Assembly: GCA_910579935.1 (NCBI GenBank)
Contig: CAJTVQ010000067.1
Location: 1 to 15,569 of the forward strand
Reading direction: 5' to 3'
Length of the DNA: 15,569 bases
Source: an uncultured Lachnospiraceae bacterium
Lineage (GTDB): Bacteria; Bacillota; Clostridia; Lachnospirales; Lachnospiraceae
This document shows, one piece after another, positions 1 to 7,500 of this stretch. Below the pieces are notes generated by a model that was not told the origin of the DNA, searched no databases, and saw nothing but the letters and a program-made list of their open reading frames with translations. How positions within the stretch are numbered: position 1 is the first letter of the stretch; every line of letters starts with the position of its first letter. Both the position numbers and the translations under genes were made by a program.

Positions 1-131
1 ATAACATTTACCAAATCAAATTGAAGCCTGCTGTAATGACAAGAAACCAGCATTGTTGTAACAGCAGAAGAAATCAAACTGACGGCTACTACAAACCCAA
101 ACATGATCACAAAGTTTTTTCGCCCGCTCAT
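1..131 (-). CDS. Sensor histidine kinase, N-terminal fragment (runs off the window)
   Basis: A short open frame begins with ATG at 131-129 on the minus strand and stays open to the window edge (43 codons). The start overlaps the stop of the response regulator gene as ATGA. A GGAGG box lies 7 bases upstream. The visible protein starts MSGRKNFVIMFGFVVAVSL and continues with a hydrophobic stretch over about residues 6-30, which reads as a first transmembrane helix after a short basic N-terminus (positive-inside). The kinase assignment is inferred from this topology and from translational coupling to an OmpR-type regulator. No HisKA or ATPase motif is inside the window, so another membrane protein (for example a transporter subunit) cannot be excluded. 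Confidence 0.6.
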   Translation of the reverse strand, partial: MSGRKNFVIMFGFVVAVSLISSAVTTMLVSCHYSRLQFDLVNV

Positions 132-799
132 ATAGTATCCTCCATACGGTACCCCACACTTCTAATTGTTTTCAAACAGGACGGCTGGTGCAGTTTGTCC
201 CGCAACCGTTTCATAGTAACTGTCAGAGTATTGTTATTCACATAATTTCCATTTATATCCCATACCTGTTCTAAGATTTTTTCTCTGGTAACAGTCTTTC
301 CTTTATTCTGTAAGAGATACAAAAGCAGTCCATACTCTGATACGCTTAAATCTATTTCTTCTGAACCACAAGAAACTGTCCTGCGGCTTAAATCCATCAT
401 GATCCCATCACAAGACAGGTACTGTTCCGCTACATTTCCCGTTCTTCGAAGTACCGCTTGAATCCTTGAATACAACACACTTAACTCAAAAGGTTTAATG
501 ACATAATCATCCGCACCATTTTGAAAACCTGAAACAATATCATGAGAATCATCCCGAACTGTAAGAAAAATAATCGGCAGTTCCGTCCATCTACTACGAA
601 TCCATTGGCAAAGACTATCTCCACGTCCATCCGGCATATTCCAATCCAACAAAATAACAGTTGGCACATGACTTTCCAGAGCTTGTCTAACCTCTGAAAT
701 CGTATTATATATCATCACCTTATAGTTTTTCTGTTCCAGATATTCTTTCACGGCACCTGCAATATTAGGGTCATCCTCAGCATAAAATAATTCGACCAT
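128..799 (-). CDS. OmpR/PhoB-family response regulator
   Basis: This is a DNA-binding response regulator of 223 residues from the preferred ATG at 799. Residues 1-115 are a receiver with the acidic pair E8-D9, phospho-acceptor D52 in LLDWNMPDG, T80 in FLTVRDD and K102 in VIKPFE. The C-terminal part, about 125-220, is a winged-helix domain ending LKTIRSVGYRM, typical of the OmpR family. A GTG four codons upstream (811) is possible, but AAGGTGG sits 8 bases before the ATG at 799 and fits that start better. The gene precedes and overlaps a probable sensor kinase gene, so the two form an operon. It is AT-richer than the genes from 1417 on. Targets are unknown; such pairs often control adjacent transporters or envelope stress genes, but nothing here shows which. 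Confidence 0.92.
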   Translation of the reverse strand: MVELFYAEDDPNIAGAVKEYLEQKNYKVMIYNTISEVRQALESHVPTVILLDWNMPDGRGDSLCQWIRSRWTELPIIFLTVRDDSHDIVSGFQNGADDYVIKPFELSVLYSRIQAVLRRTGNVAEQYLSCDGIMMDLSRRTVSCGSEEIDLSVSEYGLLLYLLQNKGKTVTREKILEQVWDINGNYVNNNTLTVTMKRLRDKLHQPSCLKTIRSVGYRMEDTI

Positions 800-829
800 T
801 TCAGTAACCACCTTATAATTTTTGTTTTT

Positions 830-838
830 ATTATACCA
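830..838 (-). promoter_or_regulatory. Extended -10 promoter of the response regulator operon
   Basis: Read on the minus strand, 838-830 is TGGTATAAT, a perfect -10 hexamer with the TGn extension, about 30 bases upstream of the regulator start. No convincing -35 hexamer is present at 16-18 bases, as is common for extended -10 promoters. Confidence 0.6.
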
Positions 839-1060
839 GAAAAATGTTACAGCTTAGTGACTTACCCTCCATATAATAAAAGATTTTTAACCGTACCATC
901 GGATCCCGTTCCATTCCTTATACTTTCATAACTTGGGAAACTAATTCAATTTTTTTGAACGGATTCGCAGAGCTGAACTGCAAGGCAGCCTCAGGAGCGG
1001 GACAGAGGCAGGGCAGACAGAGACTGAAAATTGATTTCCGTGTATATGAGCGGGCAGACA
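839..1060. other. Intergenic stretch without a recognisable gene
   Basis: No coding frame with a plausible start and ribosome binding site was seen on either strand. The segment 960-1020 is more GC-rich and purine-rich than its AT-rich surroundings, but has no recognisable motif. Confidence 0.4.
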
Positions 1061-1089
1061 TTGACTCTTTACATCATTAGGAGTATAAT
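1061..1089 (+). promoter_or_regulatory. Sigma-A promoter, TTGACT-17-TATAAT
   Basis: The -35 is TTGACT at 1061-1066 and the -10 is TATAAT at 1084-1089, with exactly 17 bases between them. The next intact start codon on this strand is that of cobO at 1417, over 300 bases away beyond an inverted repeat. The promoter may have served the decayed ATPase gene now lying between them, and may still transcribe through to cobO. Confidence 0.65.
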
Positions 1090-1183
1090 AATTTCGAAAA
1101 AGTGTGCAGATTCACATCAAATCGTATCTTTTTTTCAACATTTTTCATACTTACCTTATTGAACAGTTTTCTTCACATTAAGA

Positions 1184-1419
1184 ATGCCGGACATTTATGT
1201 AACGGGAAGTAAGGAACTGTTAAGAAATAAATCTTTACATTTGACTTGTCTGAGTCCGCAAATGTAAAGATTTATTTCTTAACAGTTCCTAAGCAAAGCG
1301 AAAAGATTTGATATTAAAGGAAAAAAATATATTGGTGCACCGGCCAAATACTATTTTGAGGATATGGGGCTCATCAAATTAGGGCTTTATATTATAAAGC
1401 CGAAACGGAGGAAATCATG
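1184..1419 (+). pseudogene. Relic of a DUF4143-type AAA ATPase gene, interrupted by an inverted repeat element
   Basis: Two short coding remnants flank the inverted repeat. The right one (1292-1419) reads SKAKRFDIKGKKYIGAPAKY followed by YFEDMGL. This strongly resembles the DUF4143 half of the AAA_14/DUF4143 ATPases, where this stretch precedes the conserved region following KYYFxDxGL. It then degenerates and stops at TGA over the cobO start codon. The left one (1184-1213) reads MPDIYVTGSK, resembling the VTGSN segment of the AAA half of the same family. If both belong together, roughly 150-200 residues between them are missing. The right part is the firmer call; the left is only ten residues. 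No functional product is expected. Confidence 0.55.
1212..1290. repeat. Perfect inverted repeat with 31-bp arms (MITE-like element)
   Basis: The arms at 1212-1242 and 1260-1290 are perfectly complementary over 31 bases and enclose a 17-base loop. The loop holds a further small stem (GACT...AGTC). If the element is taken as GGAACTGTT...AACAGTTCC (1213-1289), it is flanked by the trinucleotide TAA on both sides (1210-1212 and 1290-1292), compatible with a 3-bp target duplication. It carries no coding capacity and no T-tract, so it does not look like an intrinsic terminator. It sits inside a decayed ATPase gene, as expected for a small non-autonomous insertion. Identity with any named element is not established. 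Confidence 0.75.
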
Positions 1420-1945
1420 ATTCATTTATATACAGGGCAGGGGAAAGGGAAGACCACGGCGGCAATCGGACTCTGCATACGGGCGGCCGGAAGGGATTTC
1501 CGCGTATGTTTTGCCCAATTCATGAAAGGAAGCGATACGGGGGAGCTGCACGTGCTGGAAAACCTGGAGGGGGGTGACGGTTCTGCGGAGCAGCACAAAT
1601 TTCGGCTTTTACAGTACCATGCCGGATACGGATAAGGCGGAGCTTACGGTCATTCACAACCGTATTTTGGACAGGCTTTTGGAGACGGCGGAAAGCGGAA
1701 ACTGCCGTATGATTGTGCTGGACGAACTGACTTACCCTGTAAAATGGGGGCTGTTGGATACGGAAAAGCTGAGGCGGCTGCTGAAGTCGGGAAAAGAAGG
1801 TGTATCCGGAGAAATCGAGATTGTGGTGACCGGACGTGATGCCGCAGAGTTTCTGAAAGAATCTGCCGATTATATTACAGAGATGGAGTGTGTGCGCCAT
1901 CCGTATGAAAAGGGAGTGGCGGCCAGGGAAGGCATTGAGTTTTAG
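1417..1945 (+). pseudogene. cobO: Corrinoid adenosyltransferase (CobO/BtuR type), broken by a single-base frameshift
   Basis: CobO transfers the adenosyl group of ATP to cob(I)alamin, the step that yields adenosylcobalamin. The first frame (from ATG 1417, with GGAGG five bases upstream) shows the family start MIHLYTGQGKGKTTAAIGL with its P-loop, then FAQFMKGSDTGELHVLENLEG. It then goes out of frame and stops at 1635. The remainder continues one frame over from about 1574 with VTVLRSSTNFGFYSTMP, MIVLDELTYPVKWGLL and the C-terminal VVTGRDA segment, ending at 1945. The break lies in a run of six G at 1569-1574; five would restore one 175-residue protein of normal family length. A GTG at 1574 is too close to its purine box to be a good restart. 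This may be a real mutation, slippage, or a sequencing error. Confidence 0.88.
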
Positions 1946-1997
1946 GGAAACTGAGTTTTAAAGGGATTGGTTTTTCATTATATGGGAGGAAATCAGG

Positions 1998-2618
1998 ATG
2001 GCGGCTTTTTTTACGGACTTGCTGGACAGTTTTGCGGAGCCTGTTTTTTTGGAAAAGGTGCGGATAAAATTTCATTTTGGGGAAGCGCAGACGGCGGACC
2101 TGCGGGCGGTGGCGGATGAGATGCTGCCGCTGATGCGTCAGGAGGCATTTTGGGAGCGGCGGGAATCTTGTGTGCCGGAACGGCAGGGCGGAAAAGAAGG
2201 AGTATATGAAGAGGTAGTTATGTCTTTGGGCAGCGGGGTGGATGCTCTTCAGGAAAGTTACGGCAGGAGAGGAATGCTGTCGGAAAGCTATATGCTGGAA
2301 TCGCTGGCCGGCGAATTGTTAATGCAGGGTTATGCCGCCTATAACCGTTATATTGCGGAACATGCGGATTGGCATGTGGCAGGGTATCATTTTCCGGGGG
2401 GTGAGGAGGGGTTTCCGCTGGAAATGCTGCCCCGGCTGTTAGAGGGGTACGGACCGCGGGTTACCTGTAATGAAGCTTTCTGCATATTGCCCAAAAAGAG
2501 CGTGGCATTTGTGGCGGAACTGACGCAGGATGAGAAAGTCCGCTGTGCGGGTATCTGCGCAGGCTGCAGTCAGATACGCTGTCCTAACCGGATGGGAGGG
2601 GATTTGGTGGTACAATAG
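1998..2618 (+). CDS. Small protein resembling the cobalamin-dependent methionine synthase activation domain, with a Cys4 tail
   Basis: This 206-residue soluble protein has an ATG preceded by GGGAGG seven to eight bases upstream. The C-terminal half reads GYHFPGGEEGFPLEML, then CNEAFCILPKKSVAF, then four cysteines C183, C187, C190 and C195 in CAGICAGCSQIRCPNR. The order of a glycine-rich FPLE element, an ILPxKSV element and a terminal cysteine cluster matches what I know of free-standing MetH activation-domain proteins of Clostridia. Those are thought to reactivate methionine synthases lacking a built-in reactivation domain, using AdoMet and an electron donor. The cysteines could bind an Fe-S cluster. 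The gene follows cobO by 52 bases, supporting a link to cobalamin. The N-terminal 100 residues are not recognised. The family call is likely but not certain. Confidence 0.6.
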   Translation: MAAFFTDLLDSFAEPVFLEKVRIKFHFGEAQTADLRAVADEMLPLMRQEAFWERRESCVPERQGGKEGVYEEVVMSLGSGVDALQESYGRRGMLSESYMLESLAGELLMQGYAAYNRYIAEHADWHVAGYHFPGGEEGFPLEMLPRLLEGYGPRVTCNEAFCILPKKSVAFVAELTQDEKVRCAGICAGCSQIRCPNRMGGDLVVQ

Positions 2619-2691
2619 CGGAAGAAGTGAAAGGCGCACGGTCTTTCGGCAAAGCTGAGACGATCAAGACGCGCGGAAATGAGGAAAAAAT

Positions 2692-4395
2692 ATGTACGAA
2701 CTGATTCAGGCAGGGGAACGGACTTACTATATCGATTGTCCGTCCAAAATAGGAATTTACAAAATAGATGAAGAGAGGGTCTGTCTGATAGACAGCGGGA
2801 ATGATAAGGATGCCGGGAAAAAGGTATGGAAGATTTTAGAGGCCAACGGCTGGAAGCTGGACCGGATCCTCAATACCCATTCCCATGCAGACCATATCGG
2901 CGGCAATTACTTTTTGCAGCAAAAGAGCGGATGTAACATTTACTGTGCGGGGACGGACCGGATTTTGGCGGAACATCCGCTGCTGGAACCGGTCATGCTG
3001 TATGGCGGCAGCCCTTATAAGGAATTGAGGAACAAGTTTCTGTGTGCCCAGCCCAGTCAGGTGCAGGAACTGACGGAAGAAGCGCTTCCGGAGGGGATGG
3101 AAATGCTGCGGATAGACGGTCATTCGTTTGCCATGACTGCGTTCCGGACAGAGGACGGCATATGGTTTGTGGCGGACGGGCTTACCGTGGAACGTATCAT
3201 GCAGAAATACCATGTATCGTTCCTCTATGATGTGGCGGAATTCCTTAACAGTCTGGATAAGCTGGAAAAACTGGACGGCAGGATGTTTATTCCGTCCCAT
3301 GGGGAGACGGTTACGCAGATTGCGCCTCTTGTGCAGAGGAACAGGGAAAAGGTATACGAAATACAGGCGGCGCTGCGGGAAATCTGTGCGGTGCCCCGAG
3401 GCGGTGAGGAGATTCTGAAAGCGGTTTTTGACCGGTACGGTCTGACGATGGATACAAATCAGTACGTGCTGGTGGGCAGCACGATACGCTCTTATCTGTC
3501 GTGGATGAAGGAGAAGGGGGAACTGGAACAGGAGTTTGCGGATAACCGTCTGCTTTGGCGCCGTAAGGAGAGCGCGCATGGGAAGGAGCGGATTTTGGTG
3601 AATGAGGATCGCGGCGGCCTTTTAAGAGAGGCGGATTGTTTCGCGCTGGACATGGACGGAACCATTTATCTGGGAGAACAGTGGATTGACGGGGCAAAGG
3701 AATTTCTGGCGCGTATTGAGGCGGCAGGGAAAAAATATGTCTTTCTGACCAATAATTCTTCCAAAAATCCCGGTGTGTATGTGGAGAAACTGCGGCGCAT
3801 GGGATGGGAGGCGGATAAAGATAAGATCGTGACGTCCGGTCAGGCGGCCATTGCTTATCTGAAAAAGCACTATGCGGGAAAGAGGGTCTTTCTGCTGGGC
3901 AATCCGATGTTAAAAGAAGAATTTTTGGAAGAGGGGATTCTTTTGGAAGAGGAGCAGCCGGAAGTGGTGGTGACGGCTTTTGATACCACGCTGGATTATG
4001 AAAAAATGTGCAGGGTGTGTGATCTTGTCCGGTCGGGACTGCCTTATATTGCAACCCATCCCGATCATAACTGCCCTACCGAAACGGGATTTATCCCGGA
4101 TGCCGGGGCGATCCATGCGTTTATTCATGCATCGGCAGGCCGGTATCCGGACCGGATCATCGGAAAGCCCAACGGGGATATCGTGGACTATCTGCTGGAG
4201 AGAACGGGAGCGGAACGGGACAGAACGGTCATGGTGGGAGACCGGCTGTATACCGATATTGCGGCGGGAGTGAATCATGGGCTGAAGAGTGTGCTGGTGC
4301 TGAGCGGGGAGGCTTCGCTGGAGGATTTGGAGCAGTCGGAGGTGCGGCCGGATCTGGTGTTTGATTCGGTGAAGGAGATGGGGGAGTTTTTGTAG
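2692..4395 (+). CDS. Metallo-beta-lactamase-fold hydrolase fused to a HAD-IIA (NagD-like) phosphatase
   Basis: This single 567-residue frame holds two enzymes. Residues 1-290 are a metallo-beta-lactamase fold with metal ligands H63, H65, D67 and H68 (THSHADHIGG), H144, D162 and H203 (IPSHGE). Residues 315-567 are a HAD phosphatase of subclass IIA: nucleophile D320 and acid D322 in DMDGT, TNNSS at 353-357, GKPNGD with K492, and GDRLYTD with D517 and D522. The cap-domain arrangement is that of the NagD/4-nitrophenylphosphatase group. The joining region (about 285-315) is a charged linker. Substrates cannot be read from sequence; a link between a hydrolase and a phosphatase acting on related small molecules is conceivable. 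GAGG lies seven bases before the start. It follows the cobalamin-related gene by 73 bases and is probably co-transcribed. Confidence 0.85.
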   Translation: MYELIQAGERTYYIDCPSKIGIYKIDEERVCLIDSGNDKDAGKKVWKILEANGWKLDRILNTHSHADHIGGNYFLQQKSGCNIYCAGTDRILAEHPLLEPVMLYGGSPYKELRNKFLCAQPSQVQELTEEALPEGMEMLRIDGHSFAMTAFRTEDGIWFVADGLTVERIMQKYHVSFLYDVAEFLNSLDKLEKLDGRMFIPSHGETVTQIAPLVQRNREKVYEIQAALREICAVPRGGEEILKAVFDRYGLTMDTNQYVLVGSTIRSYLSWMKEKGELEQEFADNRLLWRRKESAHGKERILVNEDRGGLLREADCFALDMDGTIYLGEQWIDGAKEFLARIEAAGKKYVFLTNNSSKNPGVYVEKLRRMGWEADKDKIVTSGQAAIAYLKKHYAGKRVFLLGNPMLKEEFLEEGILLEEEQPEVVVTAFDTTLDYEKMCRVCDLVRSGLPYIATHPDHNCPTETGFIPDAGAIHAFIHASAGRYPDRIIGKPNGDIVDYLLERTGAERDRTVMVGDRLYTDIAAGVNHGLKSVLVLSGEASLEDLEQSEVRPDLVFDSVKEMGEFL

Positions 4396-4407
4396 GGGAG
4401 CGGGGGA

Positions 4408-4434
4408 CCCGTCCTCCGTCTGTCCGGAGGCGGG
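4408..4434 (+). other. GC-rich hairpin after the MBL-HAD gene
   Basis: CCCG-T-CCTCCG, loop TCTGTC, CGGAGG-CGGG forms a ten-pair stem with one bulged T, 13 bases after the stop codon. No T-tract follows, so it is not a standard intrinsic terminator. It may protect or fold the message between this gene and addB. The stretch 4446-4495 that follows is unusually G-rich. Confidence 0.45.
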
Positions 4435-4524
4435 CGTTCCGGCATGGGGGAATGGAGGGTGAGAGATGGGGGGAGATAGGATAATGGGGATTGGGAATTT
4501 GGGATGGAAAGGGGTAGTTGTGTT

Positions 4525-7500
4525 ATGGGACTTCGGTTTTATTTTGGGGCTTCGGGAGCTGGGAAGAGTACACGGCTTCATAGGGAAATGGTGGAACGGT
4601 CTATGGCGGAGCCTGGGACGAATTTTCTTGTGATCGTGCCGGATCAGTTTACGATGCAGACGCAGATGGATCTGGTCAGGGCGCATCCGAAAAAGGGAAT
4701 CATGAATATTGATGTGCTGAGTTTCGGCAGGCTTTCCCACCGGATTCTGGAAGAAGTGGGAGGGGATGACCGGACGGTGCTGGATGATACTGGGAAGAGT
4801 CTGGTGCTTCGCAGGGTGGCGGAAAGTGTCACGGAAGAAATGCCGGTTATAGGAAGCAATTTGGGGAAGATCGGGTATATTCATGAGGTGAAATCGGCCA
4901 TTTCCGAATTTATGCAGTACGGAATCGGTGTGAAGGAACTGGAGGAACTGACGGAGTATGCGCGGAAGCGGGGGGCGCTGTATCATAAGCTGAAGGATCT
5001 GGGTGTGCTGTACCGGCATTTTCTGGAGTTTATCAGGGAAAAGTATGTGACGACGGAGGAAACGCTGGAACTGCTCTGCCGTCTTCTGCCGAAATCGAAG
5101 CTGATCCGAAGCAGTGTGGTGGCGTTTGACGGTTTTACGGGGTTTACGCCGATTCAGAACCGGTTGATACAAAGTATGATGGAACTGTCCAAAGAAGTGA
5201 TCGTGACGGTGGTTATGGACGGTGCGGAAAAAAATCCTTATGTGCCGGACGGGGAACAGAAGCTGTTTTATCTTAGTAAGAAGACGACGGCGGATTTATG
5301 CCGGCTGGCGAAAGAGGCCGGCGCTGACAGGGGCAGGGATGTATTTGTGGGACGGCGGGAAGAGGCGGAAGAAGGAGCGCACGTCGGTGCGGCTGCAGGG
5401 CAGGCCGGACTGCCCCGGTTTATAGGGAACAGGGAAATGCAGCATTTGGAAAGGCATCTGTTCCGGTATCCGGTGCAGGCTTATGAGGAAGCCGCCGGGG
5501 AGGCTTCTGCGATTCATCTTTCGGAGGCTTCCTCGCCGGAGGAAGAAATCCGGCAGGTGTGCATCCGCATACGGGAACTGGTGCAGGAGAAGCATTATTG
5601 TTACCGGGATTTCGGCGTGGTTACCGGAGATCTGGCATCTTATGCGGGGCATATGGAAGCAGAGGCGGAGAAGTTCGGGATTCCTGTGTATCTGGATCAG
5701 ACAAAAGGAATTCTGCTGAATCCTTTTATCGAATATATCCGCAGTGCGCTGAAGATCGTGATGGAAAACTTTTCTTACCGGTCGGTCTTTCATTACCTGC
5801 GCAGCGGACTGACCGGTTTTGACAGGGAAGGGACGGATCTGCTGGAAAATTATGTATTGGCTTATGGTGTGAAAGGGCGGTACCGCTGGGAAAAACCGTT
5901 TACTGCCAGAATGCCCGAAATGGGAACGGGGGAACTGGAACGGCTGAACGGGATGCGGCTGGCTTTGCTGGAAGAACTGGCGCCGCTTTTGGAAAAGGGA
6001 GACGGTACGGCAGGCGGGAAGATCCGCGCCCTGTATGCGTTTATTACGAAAAACAAAGTGCAGGAGAAACTGGCGGTTTATGAGCGGATGTTCCAGGCGC
6101 AGGGCGGTATGGGAAAGGCGGCGGTCCGTGCCAGGGAGTACGGGCAGATCTACCGTCTGGTTATGGACCTGCTGGACCAGATGGACAGCCTTCTTGCCGG
6201 GGAAAAGATGGAGATGAAGGAATTTGCGGATATTCTGGATGCGGGTTTTGGGGAAATTGAGGTGGGAACCATTCCGCAGAACGTGGACCGTGTGGTGGTC
6301 GGCGATATAGAGCGGACCCGCTTAAAAGAAATAAAGGTATTGTTTTTTGTGGGCATCAATGACGGCAGCATTCCGAAAAACGCGGGAACCGGGGGGATCA
6401 TTTCGGATATTGACAGAGAGTTTCTCAGGGAATCTCCTTATGAACTGGCTCCCACGCCCAGGCAGCAGATGTATATCCAGCGGCTGTATCTGTATATGAA
6501 TATGACCAAGCCTTCGCAGCTGCTGTATCTTTCTTACAGCAAGGTAAACAATGAGGGGAAGAGCATCCGTCCCGCCTATCTGGTGGATACCATGCGGATG
6601 CTTTTTCCGGCGCTGCAGACGGAGCGGCCGGAGACGAGGGATTTTGCGGAGCAGATAAAAACGAAACGGTCGGGGATGGATTATCTGGCGGATATGCTGC
6701 GGGATTATGCGGCAGGAAATATGGAGGACGGGGGAAAGACAAGGTTTTTTACGCTCTATCATACTTACCGGGGGGATACGGAATACCGGAAGGAAACAAA
6801 ACGTCTGACGGAGGCGGCATTTGCCCGTTACAGAGAGCATCCGCTGGGAAAAGAAATTGCGGGGCTTTTGTACGGCAGGATGTTAATAAGCAGCGTCAGC
6901 CGGCTGGAGCAGTATGCGTCCTGCGCTTATGCACATTTTCTCCGGTACGGGCTTTCTTTAAAAGAGAGGGAAGAGTACGGGTTCGAGGCGGTGGATATGG
7001 GAAATGTGTTCCACGGAGTACTGGAGCTGTTTGCCGGAAAACTGCAGGAGAGCGGACAGAACTGGTTTGATTTCAGCGAGGAAACGGCGGAAACCCTGCT
7101 GCGGTCTGCGCTGGATGCCTATGCGGCAGCGTATGGTGAGACGGTGCTGTATAGTACCGCCCGGAATGAATATGCTATTGAACGGATGTACCGCATTTTG
7201 AAGCGCGCGGTGCTGACGCTGCAGTACCAGTTGAAAAAAGGCAGCTTCATACCGCGCCATTTCGAGATGTCTTTTACGGAGGCGGAAAATCTGGAAGCGG
7301 TGAATATTGCCCTCAGCCGGCAGGAGAAGCTCCGGCTGAGGGGGCGGATCGACCGCATTGATACGATGGAGGACGAAGAGCATGTTTATGTGAAGGTCAT
7401 TGATTATAAATCCGGCAACAAGAAGTTTGACCTGGCGGCGGTGTATTACGGACTGCAGCTGCAGCTGGTCGTTTACATGAATGCGGCATTGGAACTGGAG

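Noticed and set aside
21..245. Plus-strand open frame of 74 codons
   Set aside because: Lies opposite the sensor kinase and response regulator genes; no ribosome binding site or domain.
1212..1290. Inverted repeat as an intrinsic terminator or riboswitch upstream of cobO
   Set aside because: No T-tract follows on either strand, and none of the conserved cobalamin-riboswitch sequence is present.
3311..4054. Minus-strand open frame of 247 codons
   Set aside because: Proline- and serine-rich antisense shadow of the MBL-HAD gene.
3910..5172. Long minus-strand open frame of 420 codons opposite the MBL-HAD and addB genes
   Set aside because: His/Pro/Arg-rich shadow of two well-supported plus-strand genes, caused by their codon bias.
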